From contig CANTUZ010000001.1 of NCBI GenBank assembly GCA_947846985.1, positions 188,589,455-188,653,454 of the forward strand: a stretch of 64,000 nucleotides of DNA. The letters run 5' to 3'. The translations under genes were made by a program, and so were the position numbers. Source of the DNA: Fratercula arctica. Its lineage: Eukaryota > Chordata > Aves > Charadriiformes > Alcidae. The notes under the pieces are model-generated. The model saw nothing but the letters and a program-made list of their open reading frames with translations. It was not told where the DNA came from and ran no database searches. Shown one piece after another: positions 1 to 13,600 of the stretch; position 1 is the first letter of the stretch; each line of letters opens with the position of its first letter.

Positions 1-1268
1 TTTTCTATGGGTCCTTCTCCAGTTCTAAAATATAAGTATTCATCTGTCTGGGTTTTCAAATCAGAACGTCTGAAATAATCCTTGGACTACATGAGAAACC
101 ATGAGAGAGGGATATCAGCAACGTATGGACGAGGGTATGTCTCCATGACTTTGAGGTTTGCAAGAAGACCTGTTGTCATGTTTCGGAGTGAAAAGCCTGA
201 TGGGGCAGTGCTGAGAAATGCAAGAGATGAGGGGGCCGGACCTGGTGCAATGTCCTCCTCACCACCCTGTGGAAACGACCTCACTTGTGCAATTGCTCAG
301 TGTGTGCCCAGACACTGAAATATAGCTGGCACTGTGTGAAAACATGCCAGCAAGAATGTGAACAAAAAAACCAGTGTACGTGACAAGGGCTGCATGGACT
401 AATGCTTCAGGCTGTATCATAGTCCCATTTTATTCAGTTGTAGAAATGTATACTTAGACATTTAGATGTACATTTGTATGTAATGTACATTTAGACATGT
501 TACTTATTCAGACATTAATAAATGAATCTAATTGTAGAAATGCCTTTAAGCACACCTTTATGTTCACCCCTAACACTTTTTCACATGCTTAGCTTTAAAT
601 TTGTGCTTTGATATCCATGATAATAAGGCATATACCTAAAATCAAAGATATGTTTGAATGCCTTTCTAAGGGGGCATTTTCCTAAATTTGGCCTGTTTTT
701 TTATGTTGCGGTGGCAGTTCCCAAGCTCACTTAGGCTTCTTTGCGAGTGTAAGTGAATCTTTCTGCAAAACAAAGATAAGAAGATAAAAGGCTGACGGCT
801 TCCTAAGGCAAATAAATCAACAGCCGTAGAGTGAGGGCATATGACTGGGTATTTTCAAGGTTTCCATTGAAGGAGACTTTGGTTCTGGAAACTTCTCATC
901 TCAGCCAAGTAAAAGCAACTTGTCTCAATCAGGGTGCTTTGTGTAAGACTACAGCGTCTGACAAATTGATTCAGTAAATATCTTTGCTTCAGCCTCTGAG
1001 ATCTTGTAGGATATAACCTGCCCATCTCCACAAGTGCGAGAGAGGAGAAGCCTCCTGGGGAGGGAGGGCAGCTGCAGCTGGGCAGCTGGCGAGTGATGCG
1101 GGGCACTGACGACACAGGTGGTGTGAGCTGTGTGCTGAGACACCCGCAGGTGTCTTGGCATACGTCCTGTCCACTCTCCGGTTGCTGGAGTCCAGGAGTT
1201 TGCCTCTAGTTTACGTGGAAAATAGAAAACTTGAATGGTGGCATTCCACCTCTTGCTGTGTAGGCCTT

Positions 1269-1305
1269 AAAAACAAACAAACAAACAAACAATCAAACAA
1301 AAAAA
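1269..1305. repeat. (AAAC)n simple repeat
   Basis: About six AAAC units are followed by a degenerate A-rich extension with one AATC interruption. This is an ordinary microsatellite. It could be the worn A-rich tail of an old retroelement, but no element body is recognisable next to it. Confidence 0.8.
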
Positions 1306-2691
1306 CCCCAATCAAAACCCAATGAAAAAATATTAATTGTCTTAAAATAATTATTGTGAGATTAGACGGTGGTATCAGGTTTGTAAAGAAAAGATTTTAT
1401 TATACTGGCCTATGTTTCTTTTTCTACTCTCCTCCCTACTAATCAAAATTAAAATTCTAAGCTTCATCCCTTGGAAGGGTTCAGTGACATATGTGACTCA
1501 TCTAAAATTTAAAAGGTTGCCATGCCAAGCTGCTACAAAAGGGTTTTTCTAATCGATCAGGACTTCTGAATTATTCTACAGTCCAGCGTTGCACAGTCCT
1601 GAAAATTGCAAGTTCCTATAAGCTGCCTTAGCAGTGGATGTCAGTAAAAAAACAGAACAGGCATTTCATCAGTGCTTTATTCTAGTCAAACAGTTTTCAC
1701 ATATTTTCATGGGTGGCACAACTATTCATACGTTTGAATTGATCATGGTAATGACTCTGTGCGCTGACAATTGATACAAACGAGCTAAAAAGGAACATTT
1801 AGTCATCAGATGATAACTTCTCCATTTAAAATTCTCTCCTAAATTAAATGGGACAATAACTGTCAGGAATTAATACTGAAAGGGACTAAATCTGTAGCTG
1901 CCATTATGTGTTAAAAATACCCTACCAATGACATTTTCACTGTACATGTCAACTAAATCCACAATTAGTATTAGCTTTGAGGAATGATCTGACATGTGAA
2001 TGGGCCACAATACCAGGAAACACCTCAAAAAACTTCAATAAGCTTCATAATGTGAATATGCAATTAAATAACATTTAAAATACAATAATGGGAAATACAA
2101 CAAAATGTAAAGTGTGGACACCTATAGAGAGATTTCTGCTGAGCTCTAAAGCTGCAAATTTTGTCAGAGTAGGTACAATCTACTGCACTCTGAAGACAAT
2201 ATTCTCTTTTCTGACTTCCACTGAGTAGTCACACACTCTCTGGGCAGCACACAGAAATCTGTGAGTTTGGAGATTAATTGCATTGCCCAGGGAAATACAT
2301 CAATATTATTTGGGAGAAATATGTTCCGGACAAATAGTTGAATGTCATATGAGCATTTCTTGAATTTCGAGTCTATAATACCATTTAATTAATTTTAATG
2401 GTGAGCTTAGTTATTAATTTAATGATGCTGTGATGCAGAATATTGAGTTTCACATGAGATAATTATTTCCAGGTGCATGTTTTTACAGACATGTCCTCTG
2501 TATCATTTACATTGTGATTCACTGAGGTCTTCGATCCAGATACTGAAAGACGTGGACTGTCCCTCTGCTTAAATGTGGGTGCTCATTCCTTTTTTTTTTC
2601 CCCAGTCATTACTGCTGAGATTGGTATCCATGTAGCTGGACATTGAAGCAGCCCAGGAACAGATCTAAGTTAAAAATAACACAGCAAAAAC

Positions 2692-2715
2692 GGGGCGGGG
2701 GGGGGGGGGGGGGGG
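2692..2715 (+). repeat. Poly-G tract
   Basis: Four G, one C, then 19 consecutive G residues. The tract is long enough to form G-quadruplex structure on the plus strand. Homopolymers of this kind are also common sequencing or assembly error points, so the exact length is uncertain. Confidence 0.85.
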
Positions 2716-5689
2716 CATTTAATTTAGCTTATTCCAGTTTGTTGCATGGCTCCATAAGTGCTTTTGCTGGCTTAAGGGAGAGGGAGCAAGGGACTGCTGA
2801 GGAATGAAGAGTTAGGGGACTACACAAGTTTATACAGAGCCATAGTGTTTGCCTTGGTAATCTGTTCTGAGTCCATCACTGCTGTGCAATTTCAGAACAA
2901 AAAATGCTTTTAAAACTCCAGACTTTAATTAGAAAATTGCTAGAAGGAAATACAGCGTAGAATGAACCACACTGTGACAATGAAGTTTTGTCTGGTATTG
3001 TGTGTATTTTTTTATCCAGCTGTGTTAGCTTACATCAGCTAACAACATCTTCCTCTCCTTAAAAGAAATCATTGTGTGCAAATCATCTCAGGAAAAAAGG
3101 CAGTCATCAGTAAAAGGAAATTTATTTCTCTTAATGCAAAGTATTACTGTTTTATGATAAGAGCTATAGCATTTAACTCATTATATATAATATAACCTTT
3201 AGAAATAAAATAGTGGCATTCTTTTGGAGGTAGGCTGTTCACATATAATTTAAAACATAAATGACTGGGTAATACTGAAAGATGAATCAAAGACAAAATA
3301 CTGTTCCTGCTATTTAAGGCTGTATTCATGCTGCAGGGGGAGACTGAGCATTTTTTTTTTCTACAGTGAAATAAAAGTGCATTTTTAAAAGCAGGGAAAA
3401 AGAACATGGGTCTGTGAGAGATCTCTTTGATCCTGAAGTCCAGCCTTGTTACAGCAGGCAGCATCATCATATAATCCTGTCTGAAAACTGATCAGGTTCC
3501 TACATCAACTCCCTGCTTTAACGCTTGAAAGTCTTTACCAGAATATCACTCCTTTAACAGTCAAAAACCTACAATTTTTTCAACTCAAGCTAATTCAAGT
3601 GACCAATTGACTTATTTTATATGACTAGAGAATCCACATTTGTTTGTGAAAGTCTGGATTACCTTGGAACTTGGAAATTTGATTTTATCCTTGTTTTGCC
3701 ACCTCCAAGATATATTCTTAATAAAGAAAGGTAATACAACATGCCACGATAGCACTAATTGCTAATTCTGGCTTTCCAAAATCGGACTGTGCTTGGCAAG
3801 CTGAAGTAGCAGTCTAGAATGACTAAAAGTTCCCCTCTTTTCACATAGCTTGGTGGCATATTCAGGGAGTTCAGTGGAGAAAGGCACGGGTGTATTTTCT
3901 TTTTCTCCAGTGGAAGCACCTGCACTTGGCTCTGACAGTAGACCAGCTTCTTTCTATGTTGTTTGTCATTTGCGTTCAAGTGGCAGATGCGGTGCTGACA
4001 CAAAGATACCACAGATTCACCTTTGAATTTTGCTAATTTTTGAATCTGTAATAAAGGCCTCCCAGGGAGCATTCCCAAACTTAGTAAAGACGAGGCCACG
4101 TTGTTTTGGTGGGGGGTGAGAGTAGAGCCATGAGGGTATGAGCTGTGTGGTGTGATACTTGCCCTTGGGGCCAGACAGTAGTCCATGGTCCATTTTATTA
4201 CCAACTATAAATAACCACAGGACTTGGCTGTAAATTTTGCTCCGACTCCCAGACTGCTGAAACAATTCACTTTTAGTTTTTGTTTTCTAGGCCATACACA
4301 CTAATCCTCTTTATCTGGGTTTGACAGGAACTCACCTGAGCTCGTGGCAATGGTGTGTATAATGTTACGTGGTTGCAATACCGGTCACAATGAGAATCGG
4401 TTGGTGCAGCGGTGTGCTCGGTGAAAAATAAACATCTTTTTTAGCTATGACAACACAGCTGTACTGTCTCAAACAGTGCGCAATAATTCGTATATTCTGT
4501 GCTGGTGGAATGCCATGCAGAGGTCACAGTTTCTTTAGAAAATTTAGTTACTCAAAAGGGATATAATTTTTTAAAACAAACCTATAATTACTTCAATATT
4601 ATGTTAAATTTCCTATTAGCTTTCTCAGTTGTTGGTTATTAGTCTAATAAATAATCTAGAATTATTTCTGTTAGTTGACTGGATAAAATATTCAAAATTC
4701 TGTGGTCTAAAGATTTACAAAAACATATAATAACTTCCGTTTATCAAGATGAAAGTTAAAACCTCTATTTCTGTGAATAATCCTGACAAAAAAGAGTACT
4801 GTTCTGACATTTATGAAGAGCAAACAAAGTTGTGGGTGTAATGGAAGTCCAATTTACATGTAAAATTCATCCTGTATTTGCAAAATTATCCTTGAATAAA
4901 ATGTGTGTTCCTCATAAGACCTACTTACATTTCGGGGGCATCCATATCTTAATTTTCAAAGTGAATGGTCTTGTTTTTGTGTTTCTATGTGACAGTAATC
5001 TTATAGAAACATACTATACAGCTGCCGGAAGCATTTCATCTAGTTTGAGGAGGCTGTTAGAATTCTTTCCTCTTAGAAAAACGTGTTTGGTGTGTTCAAA
5101 ATACTGTGCTTTGAACTGGAATAGACTCTACTTGCTGTGCAAGCAGCGCCATCATTATGAGATGAAAAAACCTTCCTTTGTCTTCTGTATTTATTTCAGA
5201 AGTGGAATTAACAGCAGTAGCAGCAGCAGGCCTACTCATTATAGTGGGAATTTGATTAAAATTTTGTGGCAGAAAATGACTATAACACATAGCCAAGTTT
5301 AGCCAACAGATACTGACTCACTAACTCAGACTTCAGCACTCTTCCTCTCTTCTGAGACAGTCATATTTAATTTCAAAGTGGTTTGAAGTGTTCAATCAGA
5401 AAAATCAGAAATTCTCAAGTAAAGCTGTTACAGCAAAATCTTTATAATGTAGAATTCAGCAAGAGAAGAAAGAAGTTCCCAATTGCCACTGCTACTCTTT
5501 CCTTTTAAGATCCCAATTTATCTTTCTTCTCTGTTTTAGACACAGGAAAGCAGAAATGTCCTTCATTTTATTAGTATATAGAAAGTACACAAGCTGGATG
5601 TACATTGACATTGGCTTGACTTCCTGATTGCAGCCTGAAGTTAACTGAAGGGGAGTTGCAAGAATGGTGGCATCAAACTCTTCTTGGTA

Positions 5690-5985
5690 GTGATGGTGGT
5701 AGGTATTGCAGCAGCCACAAGTAGTAGCTTGGAAGGTTCAGGATGCAGATTAGGAAAAAAAATCTTCACTAGGAGGGTACTTCAGCTTTGGAAAAGGTCT
5801 TTGAGAGAGGCAGGGAGCCTCCATCCTCAGGGCTTTCAAGACTTCACTACACAAAGCCATAACTGAACCAATCAAGTTCTCTCAATAGTCCCGCTCCAAG
5901 CAGGAGAGGTAGATGAACTTTTGCTTGATTATGATCCAAAGTAGTCCATCTTCAGAGATACTTTCCGACTAATGTTTCTATGATT
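5690..5985 (+). mobile_element. Ancient CR1 LINE 3' fragment
   Basis: The sequence can be followed along the CR1 3' region in plus orientation. It runs through the end of ORF2 (the 'ggatg..gattagg..aaaa..ttcttcac' block coding the conserved LDIRKKFF-like segment), the 'actaggagggt' block (frame equivalent to TRRV), the 3' UTR with a 'gctccaagcaggag' block equivalent to the usual 'ctttgagcaggggg', and ends near 5985 with 'tttctatgatt', a worn copy of the CR1 3' tail. Divergence is high, with many small indels and no open frame, so this is one of the oldest elements in the window. The exact subfamily cannot be given by eye, and the 5' boundary is approximate. Confidence 0.65.
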
Positions 5986-8900
5986 TTACAGAATAGTTGA
6001 AATTCAATAGCATAACATGCAATACATAAAGGATTTGTTTAGTTATTTCAAATGCTCATCTTAGCCTTTCCAACTCAGTCCATCTAAAGGCAGATTTTGG
6101 AATTTCAGGAAGTACTGGTATGGATAGTACTTGAATGTTGTAGGCACATCTTTGTTCTTGATCATTGTTTGATCTAACAATGTTTAAATCAATTTTAACA
6201 GATATGTTACCAAATATTTTAGATGTTGCAGAGAGGTACACAGAGAGTATGATTTACCATGCTGAGAAAAGAATGGGCGGATATTAATTTCCACCTAATT
6301 TTAGACTTACGAGAGTTAGACTTTCATGTCTAAGACAGCCAGAGCTATATGTTAATCGCTCAAGAGAAAAGAACACCTTGTGAGGATCTACTGTCTTTCC
6401 TAAGATAGTTGTCTAAGATAGGGCACATGAATCACCTGAAAATGCTGATTTCTCTTCATTATGGAGTTTCCAAGATGACTCAGACACAAAGGTTTTAGAT
6501 GCCTAAAGTAGGGCACATGAACACAGGGCTTGACACTGTGTGATAGAAAATATTTTTATTCTATACAACAAAGCATTAGAGGAAATCCAGTAAGCTTACA
6601 GGTTAATATCCTAATTCAAACCTTCATAACCTCAATATTATCTTTTGGGATATCTGATGCCAGTGTTTTACTTTTAAACACATCAGAAAGAGGCTTTAAA
6701 TTATTACTATGTTTGGAGGTACAAACACTTCAAATCATTTCAGCTACTTTGATCCTGATTTTTTTTTTTTTCCTATCATGTATATAACAGAAATTCTGAA
6801 GAAAAAATAGAAGGATAAAACTTAATGGCTGAAACTAGCATTATACTCTGTAAGCATATATGGTATAATAATAGGAACACTGAAAAAGAGTAATGCTGAC
6901 AACTCCTCTGTTTTGTGATAAAGCATCTTGCACATTTCTGTGGCTAAATCCGAGTTAAACTTTCTCTTGATCAATTATTCAACAGATTTCATATTCTTAT
7001 TCAACCGTAATGTAAGTAACCTTGATCTTCATAGTTGTTTTTTGGTGACTTGGGCAGAGGCATGGCAATGCATTCAATTTTGACTGATGTCAACATAAGC
7101 AGTTTAGTCCTCGGATTTTCATTGTTGCTACACCCATCAGACCTCTGAGATAGAAGAGATGAGATGATAACATCTAGGCTAAGCATACATCATGGAGGCA
7201 ATGTTGAGTTGTATGAGAAACAATGAACATTTGATCTTCATGAAGACAACAACTTGACAGGTCAAGAGGAATTGTGAAAATGAGAGTCACCCAGACATTT
7301 TTTGCTGTGCTCTAATAAATCCGTTCACTGCACTGGAATCAGTCACTCTCTTTAAATCATCAGCCTGCATCTCAGTACTCAAGTGATGCACATCTATAGT
7401 ACAACTGTAGAATAGTCAATCTTGGTCTAGCTATTTTCATGTTACAAGTGAAAAACAAGTTTAAATAGAACCTGCTGATTCCTGTGGAGTTAAAACTAAT
7501 TTTGCTATGGCAGAGCTGGCATAACTGACACTAAAATAAGTTTCTAGGTGTTATTGCTTGGTCAGTATTGAAAGGACTTTTTAAAATTCTACAGGGTCCA
7601 GCTGTTGTTATTATGCTATGTCTATTACACCAGTCTATTGAAAGTTTTCAGGGATCTTCAGGGTTATAAATTCAAACCTGAAGTGAAGAATGTATAGGCC
7701 CTGCTGCCTAATGAAATCTGGTTTTAGACTATGAGTACGGGTTTTAGTTCCATTAAGAAAATTTTATTGCAGATCTCAGTGTATTGTACCGGCATATCTC
7801 ATATGTGTTAGATAGACATTTGGCATATATATGCAAGTGTTGCAAAGTAGGCAGCTGACAGAGCAAAAGCACCAGAAGAAGGCAGTTTGTTTTGATTTGC
7901 TGTATCTTAGCCATCTGGGGAGTGAGGTACTACTAATAGAAGAAATACAACTAGGGTTATTTTAAGAATCTTACAGCAACTAGTGTGAAAGTATAAACCT
8001 GTGAGGCACAGCTATTACTGTTTATTGATTCCTTACAGAAAGATTTACTCCCAGTTCTCCTGAATTGAACTTCTGATTAATATAAAATGCCTTGGTCACA
8101 TTTGCTGAATGTTTTCTCATTTCCTACTGAAGAGTTTGGCTCTCACAGTTTTGGCATTTAGGTCCATACTCATAGATTTGGGGGACAATGGATTTATTGT
8201 TAGATGAATTATGTTACATTGTGGTTGTTATGGTATGTATATATATTATTGAATTAATATTAATGAATATTGTTCTATGCAGAATCCTATCTAGGTGAGC
8301 AGCTAAGAGGGACAGTAGGGGGTGCTCATAAGCAAAAGATAAATCCCAGAGGGATTTACAGTGCCATAAAAAAAGCAAGAAGCAGAACTTTCTCTACCGA
8401 TTCGTTCAGGAGCACAGTGTAAATTTCTGAGAAAAAGTGAAAAAAGTAAGAGCAAGGAAATAAAAATAGACTTAATATGTCTGATCTCTTTGTAATAAAG
8501 ACATCTTTTTGAGATGGGGTCAGCACTGCACTGCACAGAGCAGTGCAGAAGAGTACGCAAAAGTATAGACTAACAACTCTGAGTCTGGAAACCTTCATCA
8601 TTACACCCTTAGTCAGAACAGCGTATTAAGCTCTTCTAAGATTCAGGGTGGGATGAAATAAGAGGAAAACTAGTCAGCAGACTAGCAACATAAAAGAAGT
8701 GGCAACTGGCTAAATAGTGCTCTTCAGAAAGGGAATGGTGCACAGAACAGAATGGGTCTAGTAACCTTTTTAAGAAGTGAAATAAATTGTGAGTCTAAAG
8801 GTGGAGCAGGTGGGGCACAAGGAAGAGTATTTCACCCAAAAAACCCAACCCCTCTTTTTTTTTTTTTTTTTTTCATAAGGAGACTCTTTCTGAACATTTT

Positions 8901-10290
8901 TTCACAAAAGAAAGGAAGAAAGAAAGGCCTGTGCAAGGAAGAGATTTAATATGGCTCCATGGAGAAAAGCTAGCTCATTCCTGATGGGAAAAAAAATAAG
9001 TGACTGAGTACAACACCTTCCTAAATAAAGAAAACAAGGTTGATGTATCTTTACTTCATCAATTCAACCATACAAACACAGAATTCAATAGGAATTGCAT
9101 TATTTTTTTCATTCTCCGTCTTGCCTAAATAAAAAGGTGTCATATGTCTTAACTGCAGCCCTTGTTAGTATATATATCTGCCCTTGTTATAAGGCATAGC
9201 TATATACACAGATAAGAAAGGTTTTAGCACAGTTTTTAGCAAATGAGAACATCTTCCCTTCCTGCCCTGCAGCTAGCAGAAAGATTTCCTTTGAGAAACT
9301 TACTCATCCTCAAAGCTTGTGGCTGTGGAGTTCCAATCTAATTCTAGTGACATACTCTAAATTAAAAATATCAAGGATTTTCTTTCAAAAATGCCTAGTG
9401 GAGGTTACTTGCAAGGACTATTTTTGCCTTACCTTACTACTTAGTAATATTTTAGCAAATAACTGGTGCAAACAGGAGGGAAAAGAGATGTGCCTTTTAT
9501 GGACTTTCTGGCTGACTGACTGGTAAGTTCTGTTGAAATGTGCTGTGTTAACTTCATGAGTGAACTAAGTGAAATGCAAATTGTCAAGTAAGTTAACGTT
9601 TCCTGTTCCCACAGCTCTGACTTCCAGCCATGACAAACACCGTCACTGTATTGCCGGAGCTTTACTTTCACCTTTCCAATGAAAAAGGATTACATACGCT
9701 ACTCTTGCTCACCTACTATGCTATGCATCCCTGATAAGTGACAGAAGTGTTGTTGGTGGCAGAACATCCCTTGCATCTCTATGATGGCGTGTGAGTCTCA
9801 CTTTCAATTAAACTCCTGACCAGAACTGTAAGTTGCTGCCTATCTGCACAGTGAAAGAGAAAGGGAAGAACCAGCAAACCTCTGGCTTTCATTCAGCGAA
9901 GGAGCATCCTGTCATACTGGCAACTCACAGTGCTCTCGGAAAGGGACCTTGATTTAGAGAAAGGCTGGACAACAGCTATTTCTTCTTTAGAACTGGTTTA
10001 ACTTGTAGGGGAATCAGATCTTCATTTCCTTAATTATATTGAAGGAAGCATGCTTCCATAAATTATGGGAAATTTTGTGCCTTTTGGTACAGTGATTTGT
10101 CTGTATTTGCCTGAATGTGAGTTAGTGTCCTGAAGGAAGAGTTTTAGCGTCAATGTGTTCAAGGCAATTGTACAACGTTGTCAGAATAGAGCTCTGAAAA
10201 GAACTTTAATCACTTTAATCATAAGTATTTGAAAACGTAAGCTTGAATAGAAATGTCTATGTCCTGAAAACACACATGAAAGATAGTCAA
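5986..10290. other. Unique non-coding DNA
   Basis: No gene or transposon is recognisable. It contains a diverged direct repeat of roughly 20 bp (about 6414-6432 and 6502-6523) and a 19-base poly-T at 8855-8873. Short open frames have no recognisable protein similarity and no exon-like boundaries. Confidence 0.55.
8855..8873. repeat. Poly-T tract
   Basis: Nineteen consecutive T residues. On the minus strand this is a poly-A run, but no retrocopy body is recognisable beside it. Confidence 0.8.
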
Positions 10291-10292
10291 AT

Positions 10293-10634
10293 CAGAATCA
10301 TAGAATCATAGAATGGTTTGGGTTGGAAAAGACCTGAAAGATCATCTAGTTCCAACCCCCCTGCCATGGTCAGGGACACCTCCCACTAGACCAGGTTGCT
10401 CAAACCCTCATCCAGCCTGGCCTTGAACACTTCCAGGGATGGGGCATCCACAACTTCCCTGGGCAACCTGTTCCAGTGTCTCACCACCCTAAGACTAAAG
10501 AACTTCTTCCAGATATCTAATCTAAACCTACCATCTTTCAGTGAAAAACCATAACCCCTCGTCCTATCACTACACTCCCTTATAAAGAGTTCCTCCCCAT
10601 CTTTCCTGTAGGTCCCCTTTAGATACTGGAATGT
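10293..10634 (-). mobile_element. CR1 LINE 3' fragment
   Basis: The left edge carries 'gaatcatagaatcatagaat', the reverse complement of the CR1 3' tail (two to three ATTCTATG units), so the element lies on the minus strand with its 3' end at 10293. Moving right come the conserved 3' UTR block ('catctagttccaaccccc') and then the C-terminal end of ORF2 in reverse. Similarity stops abruptly near 10634, which is 5' truncation, the usual outcome of target-primed insertion. The 3' end is intact. It is one of the better-preserved CR1 ends here. No full protein domain remains. Confidence 0.93.
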
Positions 10635-13600
10635 AGAGAAAATTTTACTATGGTTTACATTTACATTAATATTTATCTCACTGTTTTATGTCAATCTACT
10701 TTTAGGTTAAAAAGCCTATTTAGCCCCCTCCGAAGAGGTAATTTAATTTTATCTTGGAGAGAAGCTTTGCAAGAATTCCCTTGATAAAACTGATAATCAA
10801 CCTGGAGTGAAACTCAAGAGTCATGTTTAAAAAAGACAGGTTAAGCAATAAATAGAGAAAATAATAGAATATAGATTTCACAGTTAAAGGATCATCTCTT
10901 TAATTAGGAAGACTTAGCACTGTTAGATAATGGGTGGCAAAGAGAAAGTGAACAAACCACATATTACTCAGAAGGAGCCTATAAATCTGTACAGCCAAGC
11001 TGTTTGGCTGATTAATTTCTTCCCCAGCACTCTGTGTTACACTAAGCCACTCACAAACTTCCTGCAAACTACAAGCTTTCTTGGAAATGTGTTTTAGTAC
11101 TGTTCTACTTTTTTACTTTTGTATTACCTCTCAGGCATCCTTTAAAATATTGACTGTATAACACGTGTCACCAGCAAGGCGAGGGCAGTTATGTTGTTCT
11201 CATTCTGAACTACCACTGGGCTTCTACTAATTACAAATTACTCAGTGTTTCAGTTCCATCAGATTCATCCAGCACCCAAAGAAAAATGTAAGTACTGTAA
11301 GACTGTATATAAGTACGATGTTAAAATAAAAAATAATTCTTCTATTTAGTATAGATGTGCCAAATTGTAATGATTCAATCTTTTTCAATTAGTGTTGGAA
11401 TGCAGTTATGTCAATAAAACCCGCTGTTGTGTCTGAGGTTGTCTGTAAGTTTGGCTTATTTCAATATAGCCACATTATATCATTTATATGACTAAAAGGA
11501 CAGTACCTTGTGAAATATATGTTACTGAACACACACTTTGTATACACCTTCAGTGAATATCTGAATATTTCAGTGAAAACAGATTTGCTGTGATCATTTA
11601 TGTCATCCAAATGCTTGATGAAAATAAATAAGAAAAGCCTAAGAATACCATCACTTTCAAATTCACATTAATTTTGAATGAATATTCCTGCTACATATTC
11701 TCTGTGCTTCAGATGTTAATCTCATCAACACATGCAAAAGCTGTTCACACGGGAAGTGATTCCAGTTACAGGTGGTGTGCAGCATGTGTATGCTCCATTG
11801 TGCTCATTTCTTTTTGCATGTTAACCCTTCTACCTATAAAAGCTATCGCTTCTCTTGTTTAAATAGCCCAAATACTGCACACCGTTGTGGCTTAATAATT
11901 ACCATTGACACACAAATAATTCAGTTTCCCAGCCCTCTTTAGCTACTTCTCTGGCACATTTTCTGTGTTAGACATGCTGCTCTGACAGTCATGGCTCAAG
12001 CGCAAACTGCTCTGACTGAATAATTATGTGCTAATTTACAGTTTAGATGTTGTAGGAAGAGAAATTCAAGATTTAAAAAAAAAAAATCTGTGAAACAATG
12101 ATTTTTTTTTCTTGTTGTATACTGTAGAGTTTCCATCATATATCTCCAATATAGATATGGATATAGACATGATATAAATATCTGATCTGATATCTGATAT
12201 ATATATCTATATCTAATGTGATATATATATATATCCATCTGCTATATCTAGTTTTATTTCTTTATTAAGTTTTTTTTTCAAACTATGTTTCTCTAACAGA
12301 TTTTTAATATGACATACGGATAGACACTAATGATGTGAAGTGGTGATAAATAAGGAAACTGTTGCATTTTCAGGGCAAAATTGAGATTCTCAAAGCTCCT
12401 CTGTATTGTTCTGGTGTAGGTGTAAGAGACCTAAAAGCTGAAAACGCACACCAGTCTGCTTATGAAGTTTACTGCTCTTTATACGTAATTCTACACAGCT
12501 TTCTACCACATGTTCAGAAGGACTGATGAAAGGCTGCTCTTTTCCAGTCCTGAACAGCATTATAGGTAGCAGACCTACAAGACTGAGAGAATGTTACTTG
12601 GTGGAAAATGTCAAACTCTGGTACAGTTAAAAAAATCTCTGGAAGAAATTATTCATCATTCTTTGTTAAGGGCTATGGTTAATGTGTGTGAGTAAATACA
12701 GCCTCTCACCTCCTCTCTGAAAGAGAAAGCCTGAACACAAATGAAGCACCAAACAAAAAATTAGGTCAACGTAATTTTGGGATCACGGAGCAAAACTGCA
12801 AAGCTACTTTAATTGCATGATATTGCATTTAACTGTGATAGCAACGGACCACAAGCGCACTGAAAGGGAAAGCAAGTGTGTTTGGGATGCTGGGTCTGTG
12901 TGTATTGTTGTTATGTAGTGGAGTCATTATCAAGCACTGTATACATCGAGCTGTACTGTACATCGTTTATTTATTACTAACTCTGGAGATAACTAAGTAG
13001 TTGAACAACCTTGCACCTCAGATCTCATAAAGAGAGATATATTTACAGGGGCCACTAAGCTTAAAAGAATAGCAAAGCACATTCAGTGTATGGTGAATGA
13101 TGATCACTGAGGGGAAGCATGAAGAGTGTAGGGCATTTATACTCTTTTGGCACCATTAATTTTAATTTGAAGCTTGGGTCTGAAAGGCAAATTCAAATGC
13201 GCACACAGGACTTTGTGAAAAGTTCCCTTGGAGCCAGAACCTACTCAGAACAATGAAGAAGGCTGAAATGCTGAACGTTAAATAACTTGGAGATCTGAGC
13301 TCATACAACCCTGTCATTCAGCTATATCCTGGTCTGCCCCTTGCATTAAGTGCTTAGGAACACCATTGTTTGGCACAGTGCTTTAGGAAAAATGAAAGAC
13401 ATTCTATGCCATATGAGCTGGAAGCTCTGGGGCCAGGAATGTCACCACCCTTTCTTAGAAGCACTGCATGAGAGTATATGAGTGTATTAGTGTGTGAATT
13501 CAATTACTGGACTTTGCCAGGTGTAGCCCCTAAAGCTGATGGAGCTGTGCCTACGCACTCCTAATCAGTTGCTTCCTGCCTTCAGTGCTCTCCTGCTGCA

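Larger units (their letters stand above)
1..5689. other. Unique AT-rich non-coding DNA
   Basis: No recognisable gene, RNA gene or transposon is visible on either strand. The longest open frames (4832-5302 plus strand, 3755-4204 minus strand) match no family I know, have no splice context and are rich in residues typical of translated AT-rich non-coding DNA. The stretch holds an (AAAC)n run at 1269-1305, a poly-G tract near 2700, and a locally GC-rich patch at about 1018-1190. It is consistent with intergenic or intronic bird DNA. Confidence 0.6.

Noticed and set aside
3755..4204. 149-codon open frame, minus strand
   Set aside because: No recognised family, no coherent domain or motif, and overlapping open frames in other phases. 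Treated as chance.
4832..5302. 156-codon open frame, plus strand
   Set aside because: No ATG at its apparent start (it begins with GTG), no recognised domain, and composition typical of translated AT-rich non-coding DNA. No splice context.
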